In this document: piece after piece, positions 57,173 to 64,000 of the stretch
Numbering within the stretch: position 1 is the first letter of the stretch
Layout of the letters: the number at the start of each line of letters is the position of its first letter
NCBI GenBank assembly: GCA_023381515.1
Contig: JAMCQI010000110.1
Location: 62,001 to 126,000, forward strand
Origin: Chloroflexota bacterium
GTDB lineage: Bacteria > Chloroflexota > Anaerolineae > UBA4142
DNA: 64,000 nt
Reading direction: 5' to 3'
Program-made: the position numbers and the translations under genes
Notes under the pieces: generated by a model
What the model saw: only the letters and a program-made list of their open reading frames with translations
The model's database searches: none
Told to the model about the DNA's origin: nothing

Positions 57173-58711
57173 ATGAGCGCTACGGCGGAGCCGTTGAAAA
57201 TCAATCAGGTCGAGCTGCGCGGGATTACCAAGCGCTTTCCCGGCGTGCTGGCCAACGATCATATCCAGTTCGACGTGCGCGCGGGCGAAATCCACGCGCT
57301 GCTCGGCGAGAACGGGGCGGGCAAGAGCACGTTGATGAAAATCCTTTACGGCCTTTACCAGGCGGACGAAGGAGAGATAGTCATCAACGGGCAGCCGATC
57401 AAGATCAAGTCGCCGACCGACGCTTTGCGCCACGGCATCGGGATGATCCACCAGCACTTTCAGCTCGTGTCTGCTTTTACCGTAGCCGAAAATGTGGCAC
57501 TGGGTCTCCCCTCTTCCCGCGGCCTCCTGCTTGATTTGGACGTCGTGAGCGAGCGCCTGGGGAAGTTGGCCGAGGATTATGGGCTGGAGGTAGACCCGCG
57601 GTCTCCGGTCTGGCAGTTGGCCGTCGGCCAGCAGCAGCGCGTCGAGATCTTGAAGGCGCTGTACCGGAACGCGGCCCTCCTCATTCTCGACGAGCCGACG
57701 GCCGTCCTCACCCCGCAAGAAGTGGACGACCTCTTTGTTACGCTACGACGTCTGACCCAGGCCGGGAACGCCTTGATCTTTATCAGCCACAAACTGCACG
57801 AGGTCATGCGGATCAGCGACCGCGTCACCGTCTTGCGGGATGGGCGCGTGGTCGGGCGGGTCGCGACGAGAGAGACGAGTGAAAAGGAGCTGGCGCGCCT
57901 CATGGTCGGGCGAGAGGTGACGAGTACCTGGGGGAGACAGGCCGTCGAATCCGCGCCGGTTGTCTTGCGGATCGACAGGCTCGTCGCGAATGACGACAAG
58001 GGGCTGCCCGCGCTGAAAGGGGTGTCCTTCGAGGTCTGCGCGGGAGAGATTGTGGGCGTGGCCGGAGTATCCGGCAACGGCCAGCGCGAACTGGCGGAGA
58101 CGATCGCCGGGCTGCGGCGGGTGACCGGCGGCCGCATTGCGATTGGCGAGCGCGAGGTGACGAATGGCTCGCCCGCCGAGGCGATCGCCGCGGGAGTCGC
58201 CTTTATCCCGGAAGAACGGATGACGATGGGGGTGGTGCGGGACTTTACGGTCTCTGAAAACGCCATCCTCGAAACGCACGCTCAGCCGCCGCTCGCGACG
58301 CGCGGCATCTTTCTTGATTTCGGCAAGATTCGCGCACATACCGCCCGGCTGGTGCGAGAATACGACGTTCGGACGCCTTCTCAGTCGACGTCGATCAAGA
58401 GCTTGTCGGGTGGAAACATTCAAAAGCTTATTCTCGCCCGTGAGCTGAGCCGCCAGCCCAAGCTGTTGGTGGCCGCCCAGCCGACGCGCGGCGTCGATAT
58501 CGGAGCGACGGAGTATATTCACCGGCGGCTGATGGAGCAGCGAGCGCAGGGAACGGCGATTCTACTCATCAGCGAGGATTTGGACGAGATCCTGGCGCTT
58601 GCCGACCGGGTCGCCATTATGTATGAAGGAGAAATTGTCGGGATCGTCCCGCCGACTACGTCGGTGGACGACCTGGGGCTCTTGATGGCGGGAGCGAAAC
58701 GGATAGCGTGA
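57173..58711 (+). CDS. ABC transporter ATPase, two tandem NBDs (transporter 2)
   Basis: 512 residues. NBD1: VELRGITKRFPGVLANDHIQ, Walker A GENGAGKST, Q-loop GMIHQHFQL, signature-like LAVGQQQRVEILKAL, Walker B LLILDEPTAVLTPQEVD. NBD2: Walker A degenerate (GVSGNGQRELAETI), signature IKSLSGGNIQKLILARELSR, Walker B LLVAAQPTRGVDIGATEYI. ATG at 57173 is chosen over the GTG two codons earlier because AGGTGCGT precedes it. The C-terminal FISHKLHEVM-type switch is present in NBD1. Confidence 0.93.
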   Translation: MSATAEPLKINQVELRGITKRFPGVLANDHIQFDVRAGEIHALLGENGAGKSTLMKILYGLYQADEGEIVINGQPIKIKSPTDALRHGIGMIHQHFQLVSAFTVAENVALGLPSSRGLLLDLDVVSERLGKLAEDYGLEVDPRSPVWQLAVGQQQRVEILKALYRNAALLILDEPTAVLTPQEVDDLFVTLRRLTQAGNALIFISHKLHEVMRISDRVTVLRDGRVVGRVATRETSEKELARLMVGREVTSTWGRQAVESAPVVLRIDRLVANDDKGLPALKGVSFEVCAGEIVGVAGVSGNGQRELAETIAGLRRVTGGRIAIGEREVTNGSPAEAIAAGVAFIPEERMTMGVVRDFTVSENAILETHAQPPLATRGIFLDFGKIRAHTARLVREYDVRTPSQSTSIKSLSGGNIQKLILARELSRQPKLLVAAQPTRGVDIGATEYIHRRLMEQRAQGTAILLISEDLDEILALADRVAIMYEGEIVGIVPPTTSVDDLGLLMAGAKRIA

Positions 58712-58811
58712 ACCGCGCGTGCCGGGCGGCTGTGGCAAGAACCACTGCCGAGCGCCCTCGTGCTCCTGCCAGAGCTGGGGATTACAGCTTTGATTTTTAC
58801 CGCTTGCCGGT
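58712..58811. other. Hairpin-containing spacer after transporter 2
   Basis: GGGCGGCTGTGG...CCACTGCCGAGCGCCC (about 58724-58757) can fold into an interrupted stem, but no U-run follows directly. It may still end or slow the transporter transcript. Confidence 0.35.
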
Positions 58812-58839
58812 TTGCACGGCGCTTAAATGGTGCTAGAAT
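58812..58839 (+). promoter_or_regulatory. Promoter of the molybdenum hydroxylase operon
   Basis: TTGCAC (58812-58817), 16 bases, TAGAAT (58834-58839), about 135 bases before the first start codon. Confidence 0.55.
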
Positions 58840-58974
58840 AGCCTTTGCTTGAATCCTCTGGTAATCGGTCGGCGTACCCGGGGTTGGTACGACGGCGTCG
58901 GGCATCCCCGCTCGAAAAGTGCCGATTGCCACGTTCGCAAATCTTTTGGTTTGCGCGCAAATGTACACCCACCT

Positions 58975-59994
58975 ATGGTGAGATTCTGGAAGGATTACCA
59001 CTCCCCCACGACTCTCGACGAGGCATTGGTACTGTTAGCGCACTATCAAGGCCGTGCCCGCGTCGTCGCGGGCGGGACAGACCTGTTCCTCGACCTGTCC
59101 GCTGCCTACGAATCCGGCGGACGTCCCTGCCTGGACGCGCTCATAGATATTACGCGCATGGAAGGCGCCGACGCCCTCGTCGAGCAAGACGGCTATATCA
59201 TCATCGGCTGCGGAGTGACGCATGCACAAATTGTCGACTCGCCGCTGATCCAAGCTCGTGCCACCGCGCTCGCGGAAGCGTGTTCCGTCGTGGGCGGTCC
59301 ACAGGTTCGCAATGTCGCGACGCTCATCGGGAATGTTGCGCACGCTCTGCCGGCGGCGGATGGGACGATCGCACTCTTGGCGTTGGAGGCGGAAGCGCGG
59401 GTCAATGAGCCAATGCGGAATGACAAATCCCAAATGACCAATGACAAGGGGTGGAGGCCGCTGGGGGAATTGTTTAGGGGGCCGGGGGAGTCGACGGTCG
59501 ATGCGACGCGCGAGATCATCACGGCCGTTCGGTTTCGACCCACGGGTGAGCACGCGGCGAGCGCGTTTGCGCGGGTGATGCGTCCGCAGGGGGTCGCGCT
59601 GCCGATCCTGGGGATGGCGGTGAAGGCTAGAGGAAGGATGAAGGCGGAAGGCGGAAGGATGAAGACTGCCGGCACCGGGCTCCCACAGCGAGGTCCAGTG
59701 GAGCAAGGTCCCCGCGGGCCCTCCAGCGAGAATGATGGTGGAGTGCGAATAGAAGAGATTGCGATTAGCGTGGGGCCGGTAGCACCCGTGCCATTTAGAG
59801 CGTCGAGAACGGAAGCGTTTTTGAGCGGCAAGGAGTGGGGTGAAGATGTGCTGGAGCAAGCGACGCGTGTGCTCTTGAGCGAGGTCGCGCCGCGGTCGAG
59901 CCCGCATCGGGCCACGAAGGAATATCGATTAGAGTTGCTGCCCTCTCTTTTGAGCGAGACCTTAGGGATGGCGATAGAGCGCCTACGAACATAG
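58975..59994 (+). CDS. Molybdenum hydroxylase FAD-binding subunit (CoxM/XdhB-type) with repeat-encoded inserts
   Basis: 339 residues. YHSPTTLDEALVLLAHYQGR with ARVVAGGTDLFLDL (FAD phosphate loop), QVRNVATLIGNVAHALPAAD (the second FAD motif, TxGGN variant TLIGN), then the CO-dehydrogenase flavoprotein C-terminal domain. It passes electrons from the iron-sulfur subunit to the acceptor. Two stretches interrupt the family: residues ~142-159 (NEPMRNDKSQMTNDKGWR) and ~217-257 (RMKAEGGRMKTAG and a Gly/Pro/Gln-rich continuation). Both match repeat tracts. ATG at 58975 gives the usual VRFWKDYHSP start. Confidence 0.88.
   Translation: MVRFWKDYHSPTTLDEALVLLAHYQGRARVVAGGTDLFLDLSAAYESGGRPCLDALIDITRMEGADALVEQDGYIIIGCGVTHAQIVDSPLIQARATALAEACSVVGGPQVRNVATLIGNVAHALPAADGTIALLALEAEARVNEPMRNDKSQMTNDKGWRPLGELFRGPGESTVDATREIITAVRFRPTGEHAASAFARVMRPQGVALPILGMAVKARGRMKAEGGRMKTAGTGLPQRGPVEQGPRGPSSENDGGVRIEEIAISVGPVAPVPFRASRTEAFLSGKEWGEDVLEQATRVLLSEVAPRSSPHRATKEYRLELLPSLLSETLGMAIERLRT
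59403..59452. repeat. AATGACAAATCCCAAATGACC phrase tract inside the FAD subunit gene
   Basis: CAATGAGCCAATGCGGAATG, ACAAATCCCAAATGACCAAT, GACAAGG. In frame. Confidence 0.75.
59626..59667. repeat. GGAAGGATGAAGGCGGAAGG phrase tract inside the FAD subunit gene
   Basis: The CTTCATCC family in reverse orientation: AGGAAGGATGAAGGCGGAAG and GCGGAAGGATGAAG. In frame. Confidence 0.75.
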
Positions 59995-60105
59995 GCAGGC
60001 GCATCTGCGCAAATGCGGAAAGCGACAGGGAATAGTATGAGCGTGGGGTGATGCCGTGCAGGAAGCACTGCATCCTCCCATACCAGAATAGATTTCGAGG
60101 TTCTC

Positions 60106-63048
60106 ATGCCTCTTTTGAATATAAACGTCAACGGCCAAGATCATGCGGTTGAAATTGAACCGCACGAATATCTCGCATCGGTCTTGCGGGAACGATTGGG
60201 GCTCACGGGCACCAAGATAGGGTGCGACGAGGCCGAATGCGGCGCCTGCACGGTCCTCGTGAACGGCACGCCGGTGGATTCCTGCCTTTACCCCGCACTG
60301 AAGGCCGATGGCGCCCGCGTCCTGACGATTGAGGGCCTCGCCGGGACATGGCAGGGTGAAGGGGATGCCTCCTCTGCGTCGGCCCCAGATCAGCCACACC
60401 TCCATCCACTCCAGCGGGAATTCATCCGGCAGGGCGCGGTGCAGTGCGGCTTTTGCACGCCGGGTCTAATCATGACGGCGAAGGCGCTCCTAGACCAGAA
60501 TCCCAATCCTACGGACGACGACATCAAAACCGCTCTGAAGGACAATTATTGTCGCTGCACGGGGTATATCAGCGTCATGAACGCCGTGAAAGCCGCGGCG
60601 GTGCAAGTTGCGGGTCAGACCCATGTTCCGGGCCTGAAACCCGGAACCATGAAACTTGAAACCGGCAAGGACGTCTATGCTCCCAAGTTGCCGGAGACGA
60701 AGGCGCCTCTCGCCGCAGTGGGCCGGCCGCTCCCGCGACTGGATGCGGAGGCGAAGGTGACGGGCGCGGCCAAATATGCCGACGATTACGTTTTTCCCGG
60801 CATGCTCTTCGGCGCGACGCTACGGGCGAAATATCCCCACGCCCGCATCGTCAGAATAGAAACCGAGCGGGCGAAAGCACTGACCGGCGTGCGGGCAGTA
60901 CTGACACATGCGAATGTCCCCGGCTCCAAGAACCATGGTCTCATCTTCAACGACTGGCCGGTGCTGTGCTACGACAAGGTTCGCTATATGGGGGACGCGA
61001 TCGCGATTGTAGCGGCCGAGACGCGCGAGGCGGCCGAGCGCGCGCTCGACCTCATCCAAGTGGATTACGAAGAACTACCGGTGGTTGACAATCCGATCGA
61101 CGCCTTGAAACCCGCCGCACCCGTGGTGAACGATTTCACTGGCCACGGCAATCTCCTCAAGCACATTCACGTGGACAAGGGAGACGCGGACCGCGGCCTG
61201 GCTGAAGCGGATATTGTGATCGAGCGTGAGTACCATACGCCGACCTATGACCACGCGTTCCTCGAGCCCGAGTGCTCGATCGGCCGGGTGACCGAGGACG
61301 GCCGGATCGAGGTATACGTCGGTTCGCAGATTCCGTACGAGGACCGCAGACAGATTGCGGCGAGCCTCGGCATCCCCGAAACGCAGGTCCGGGTGATCGG
61401 GACGGTGATCGGCGGAGGTTTCGGCGGCAAGGAAGATATCGCCGCGCAGATTCACGTCGCCTTGCTCGCGCGGGCGACCGGCCGTCCCGTCAAGATGTTG
61501 TACTCGCGGCACGAGAGCCTGATCTTTCACCCCAAGCGGCACGCCACGGTCATCCGCATCAAAACGGGAGCGAAAAGAGATGGGCGGCTCACGGCGGTAC
61601 GGGCCGAGATCTATGGCGACAGCGGGGCGTACGCCTCGTTGGGCGACAAGGTAATGACGCGCGCCGCGACCCATGCGGCCGGCCCGTATGAGGTGCCGAA
61701 CGTCAAGATCGACTGCTATGCCATGTATACGAACAACCCGCCCGCCGGCGCTTTTCGCGGCTTTGGGGTAACCCAATCCGCGTTCGCGGTCGAATCGAAC
61801 ATGGACATTCTCGCCCACGAACTCGAAATGGACCCGCTCGAGTTGCGCCGGATGAACGCTCTACGCGTGGGGGCGACGACGAGCACGGGTCAGCTGGTGC
61901 GCGAAAGCGCGGGACTGGTCAAGTGTATTGAGGAGGTGGAGAGAGAGATTGGAGATTGTAAGTTGCAGATTGGAAGTGAGAAGCTGGAAGTTGGAAATCG
62001 AAAAATGGAAATCGAAAGCGAAGAGCTGCCCGACCTCCGGCCTCCAATCTCCAAATTCCAATCTCCCACTTCCAGGGCTTGGGGGGTTGCGGCGGCGTAT
62101 AAGAATACGGGGCTCGGCGGGGGCGCGGCGGACAAGTCCGGCGCAGAGGTAGAGGTTTATGACGACGGTTCGGCCGAGGTGAGGTCGAGCGCGGCCGAGA
62201 TCGGCCAGGGCCTGCCCAATGTGCTTGCCCAGATTGCGGCGGAGGAATTGGGGCTCCCGATCGAGCGGGTCCGCGTTCTTCTGAGTGACACCGATCTCAC
62301 CCCGGACGGCGGGCCGACCACGGCCTCGCGGCAGACGTTCGTGACGGGCAACGCCGCACGGTTCGCGGCGAAGGGAATGCGCGAGCTCTTGGCCGAGACG
62401 GCGAGCGAACGCCTGGAGGCGCCGCCGGACAAGTTGGTTTTCCGCGACGGATTTATCGCAAGCGACGGCCGGAGAGTGCCGTTGACCGATGTGGTGAAAT
62501 GGGCGAAAGAAGAAGGACGAACGACGCGCTACCGGCATGAATACACCGCGCCCGAGACACGCGATCTGGGAGAGGGCGGCGATATGCACTTTACCTTTAG
62601 CTATGCGGCCCAAGCCGCGCTCGTCGAGGTCGATACGAACACCGGGCGGGTGCATGTCCTCAAGGTGATCGCGGCGACGGATGTGGGGCGGGCGATCAAC
62701 CCGCTCGCGCTGGAAGGTCAGATCGAAGGCGGGATCGTCATGTGCATCGGGAATGCGCTGACGGAAGAGTATATCGCGGAAAAGGGCCGCATCTGGACCG
62801 ACCGCCTGGCCAAGTACAAGATGCCGGGGATCAAAGAGACACCGGAAATTGTGTCCTGCATCGTCGAGGACGAGTCGAGCACGGGGCCGTACGGGGCGAA
62901 AGGGGTGGGTGAAATCTCTTCGATTCCCACCACGCCGGCGATTACGAATGCGATTTACAATGCGACCGGCGTGCGAGTGTACAGTTTGCCGGTGGACCAA
63001 GACAAGCTCTTGCTGGCGATGAGGGCGGGGCGGAAAGAGATCCGGTAA
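60106..63048 (+). CDS. Molybdenum hydroxylase (xanthine-dehydrogenase-like), 2Fe-2S domain fused to Mo-binding domain
   Basis: 980 residues. N-terminal 2Fe-2S domain: GCDEAECGACTVLVNGTPVD and QCGFCTPG...NYCRCTGY (residues 1-165). Mo-pterin domain from ~195: GRPLPRLDAEAKVTGAAKYA, GTVIGGGFGGKEDIAAQIHV, NNPPAGAFRGFGVTQSAFAV, VRSSAAEIGQGLPNVLAQIA, GAKGVGEISSIPTTPAITNA (catalytic Glu). It would hydroxylate purines such as hypoxanthine with water as oxygen source. In most relatives the two domains are separate small and large subunits. Residues ~172-187 (PGLKPGTMKLETGK) and ~609-656 (EIGDCKLQIGSEKLEVGN and on) are repeat-encoded. Cofactor class (Mo; sulfido or other) cannot be read. Confidence 0.92.
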   Translation: MPLLNINVNGQDHAVEIEPHEYLASVLRERLGLTGTKIGCDEAECGACTVLVNGTPVDSCLYPALKADGARVLTIEGLAGTWQGEGDASSASAPDQPHLHPLQREFIRQGAVQCGFCTPGLIMTAKALLDQNPNPTDDDIKTALKDNYCRCTGYISVMNAVKAAAVQVAGQTHVPGLKPGTMKLETGKDVYAPKLPETKAPLAAVGRPLPRLDAEAKVTGAAKYADDYVFPGMLFGATLRAKYPHARIVRIETERAKALTGVRAVLTHANVPGSKNHGLIFNDWPVLCYDKVRYMGDAIAIVAAETREAAERALDLIQVDYEELPVVDNPIDALKPAAPVVNDFTGHGNLLKHIHVDKGDADRGLAEADIVIEREYHTPTYDHAFLEPECSIGRVTEDGRIEVYVGSQIPYEDRRQIAASLGIPETQVRVIGTVIGGGFGGKEDIAAQIHVALLARATGRPVKMLYSRHESLIFHPKRHATVIRIKTGAKRDGRLTAVRAEIYGDSGAYASLGDKVMTRAATHAAGPYEVPNVKIDCYAMYTNNPPAGAFRGFGVTQSAFAVESNMDILAHELEMDPLELRRMNALRVGATTSTGQLVRESAGLVKCIEEVEREIGDCKLQIGSEKLEVGNRKMEIESEELPDLRPPISKFQSPTSRAWGVAAAYKNTGLGGGAADKSGAEVEVYDDGSAEVRSSAAEIGQGLPNVLAQIAAEELGLPIERVRVLLSDTDLTPDGGPTTASRQTFVTGNAARFAAKGMRELLAETASERLEAPPDKLVFRDGFIASDGRRVPLTDVVKWAKEEGRTTRYRHEYTAPETRDLGEGGDMHFTFSYAAQAALVEVDTNTGRVHVLKVIAATDVGRAINPLALEGQIEGGIVMCIGNALTEEYIAEKGRIWTDRLAKYKMPGIKETPEIVSCIVEDESSTGPYGAKGVGEISSIPTTPAITNAIYNATGVRVYSLPVDQDKLLLAMRAGRKEIR
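60622..60666. repeat. Palindrome plus GAAACTTGAAACC phrase at the 2Fe-2S/Mo domain junction
   Basis: GTTCCGGG (60625-60632) and CCCGGAAC (60640-60647), then CATGAAACTTGAAACCGG. It lies precisely where the iron-sulfur domain joins the Mo domain. Confidence 0.7.
61934..62075. repeat. GGAGATTGTAAGTTGCAGATTGG phrase tract inside the Mo domain
   Basis: GAGATTGGAGATTGTAAGTT, GCAGATTGGAAGTGAGAAGC, TGGAAGTTGGAAATCG and so on, followed by reverse-complement words CCTCCAATCTCCAAATTCCA and ATCTCCCACTTCC. Overall a ~140-bp imperfect inverted repeat kept in frame. Confidence 0.8.
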
Positions 63049-64000
63049 ATGGGCCGACCGAGTCAGATGCCTGACATCATCAGGACCATCCATTCTCGCG
63101 TCACGGAAGAGCGCGACGCGATTGTTTCTCTGCTGCGCGACCTGGTCGCGATCCCCAGTTTTGAGGGGAATATCCGCGACGTGGCCGCGCGGGTCGAGCG
63201 CGAGCTGCGAGCCCTCGGGTTTGAGGATATTCATTACGCACCTTATGGAGATATTGTCGCGCGGATTGGTCCTTCCTCAAGCGGGCAGGGGGCGACCATC
63301 CTTCGGCAAGGCTCAGGACAGGCTTCGGGTCGCCCCTACAGTCAGAATTCCGCGAGGCCGCGCATCCTGCTTTATGATTCCCATCTCGATACCGTGGGAG
63401 TTGGGGACTCGGCGGAATGGCAGCATGGGCCGTTCAGCGGCGCGATTGAGAACGGAATGATGTATGGGCGCGGGACGGCGGACGAAAAGGGCTCGACGCC
63501 GCCGATGATCTATGGATTGAAAATCGCGCACGATTTGGGCTTGCTGGATGGAATCACCGCCTATTATTTCGGCTCGATTGAAGAATGGTGCGAGGGGCTA
63601 TCGGCGCGGGTGTTTGCCGAAGAAGAAAAGGTGCGGCCGGATTGGGTCGTGATCGGCGAGCCGACGGACCTGCAGGTCTACCGCGGACACAAAGGACGCG
63701 CCGAGTTTCGCGTGACGGCGAAAGGGCGGAGCGCACACGGGGCTTCCCCCTGGCTGGGCGATAACGCAGTCTACAAGATGCAAGAGGTGATTCGGGCGAT
63801 TCCGGAACTGGACGCGCGGCTGCCGAACCATCCGTTTCTCGGTCGCGGCTCGATCGTGGTGACGCACATTGAATCGCGCGAGTCGTCGTTCAACGCGGTT
63901 CCAGACCGCTGCTCGATTGTGCTCGACCGCCGGTTGACCTTTGGTGAGACGGCGGAAGAGGCGTTGAAACAGGTGCGTGCGCTTTTACCGTCGAGCGATT
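63049..64000 (+). CDS. YgeY-type M20 metallopeptidase/deacylase, 3' end off the window
   Basis: 317 codons visible, open to the right edge. The ATG at 63049 follows the TAA of the hydroxylase without a gap. M20 motifs: LVAIPSFEGN, LLYDSHLDTVGVGD (metal His-x-Asp), YGRGTADEKGSTPPMIYGLK (metal Asp), YYFGSIEEWCEG (catalytic Glu-Glu), GEPTDLQVYRGHKGRAEF. GHKGRAEFRVTAKGRSAHGA fits the YgeY group, associated with YgeX/SsnA/XDH purine-degradation loci in anaerobes. Residues ~78-101 (SGQGATILRQGSGQASGRPY) are a repeat-encoded insertion just before the metal-binding strand. Downstream partners are outside the window. Confidence 0.88.
   Translation, partial: MGRPSQMPDIIRTIHSRVTEERDAIVSLLRDLVAIPSFEGNIRDVAARVERELRALGFEDIHYAPYGDIVARIGPSSSGQGATILRQGSGQASGRPYSQNSARPRILLYDSHLDTVGVGDSAEWQHGPFSGAIENGMMYGRGTADEKGSTPPMIYGLKIAHDLGLLDGITAYYFGSIEEWCEGLSARVFAEEEKVRPDWVVIGEPTDLQVYRGHKGRAEFRVTAKGRSAHGASPWLGDNAVYKMQEVIRAIPELDARLPNHPFLGRGSIVVTHIESRESSFNAVPDRCSIVLDRRLTFGETAEEALKQVRALLPSSD
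63282..63352. repeat. GGGGCGACC palindrome with CTTCGGCAAGGCTCAGGACAGG core inside the peptidase gene
   Basis: GGGGCGACC (63289-63297) and GGTCGCCCC (63328-63336) flank CCTTCGGCAAGGCTCAGGAC and AGGCTTCGG. In frame with the peptidase; same family as 49114-49155. Confidence 0.75.

Noticed and set aside
60106..63048. Selenium-dependent hydroxylase or in-frame Sec codon
   Set aside because: No in-frame TGA is present; cofactor selenium cannot be judged from this sequence.

Overview
The window (about 60% GC) reads as a chromosome segment of an anaerobic or facultative Chloroflexota, probably Anaerolineae-like. This is inferred from gene content: a homodimeric-type pyruvate:ferredoxin oxidoreductase next to a dihydroorotate-dehydrogenase-like flavoprotein, two BMP-type nucleoside ABC transporters, many polytopic GT39/DUF2079-type membrane proteins, and an unusual load of short degenerate repeat tracts. 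No ribosomal RNA marker is present, so the placement is inference. Promoters are close to the sigma-70 consensus (TTGACA-17-TATAAT types).

Layout. (1) 1-21304, mostly minus strand, is a surface-polysaccharide region. It holds a PCMT-type methyltransferase (cut by the left edge), a PaaI-type thioesterase, a DUF2079 protein, a small GIY-YIG nuclease flanked by inverted palindromic repeats, three large membrane glycosyltransferase-like proteins (one with a C-terminal ILEI/FAM3-type domain), a flippase-like protein, GT4 and GT2 glycosyltransferases and a PIN/RHH toxin-antitoxin pair. It continues with a WbpE-WbpD-WbpB-like amino-sugar cassette, APS kinase and an ATP sulfurylase fused to an alkaline-phosphatase-superfamily domain. 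Together these suggest a (possibly sulfated) diacetamido-sugar polymer. (2) 21355-25993: a frameshifted CPBP protease, a MazEF-type module with a perfect palindromic operator, and a second ILEI-domain membrane protein. (3) 26149-28516: tdk, rpmE (with a long acidic tail), rpmA, rplU and tRNA-Leu(CAG). (4) 29283-39363: a secreted M23 protein with seven near-identical tandem repeats, a peptide-type solute-binding protein, secG, two small conserved proteins, a truncated beta-helix pseudogene, a DUF1232 protein and the DHOD-like enzyme. (5) 39491-44245: nifJ and an E1-like ThiF/MoeB protein. (6) 44454-64000, plus strand: a purine island with 8-oxoguanine-deaminase-type amidohydrolase, adenine deaminase, two complete BMP nucleoside ABC transporters with a toxin-antitoxin pair between them, a molybdenum hydroxylase (FAD subunit plus a fused 2Fe-2S/Mo subunit), and a YgeY-type M20 peptidase cut by the right edge. 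The logic is uptake of nucleosides/purines, deamination and hydroxylation.

The most unusual signal is not one gene. At least fifteen families of short, degenerate, phrase-like repeats (CTTCATCC-, GATTTCAGATTT-, GTGATGCGTGATAC-, GTGACAAGTGGC-, AATGACAAATGACC-, GTAGGGGCGACC- and GTCATTGCGAGG-types) occur in the spacers and also sit in frame inside at least nine protein genes. There they add 10-50 residue loops, supply start or stop regions, and in one case form the linker of a two-enzyme fusion. Two of the palindromic families resemble REP/REPIN elements, and one pair flanks a lone GIY-YIG nuclease gene in inverted orientation. A GIY-YIG/REPIN-like mobile system and a general in-frame phrase-repeat invasion are the leading candidates for undescribed biology here.
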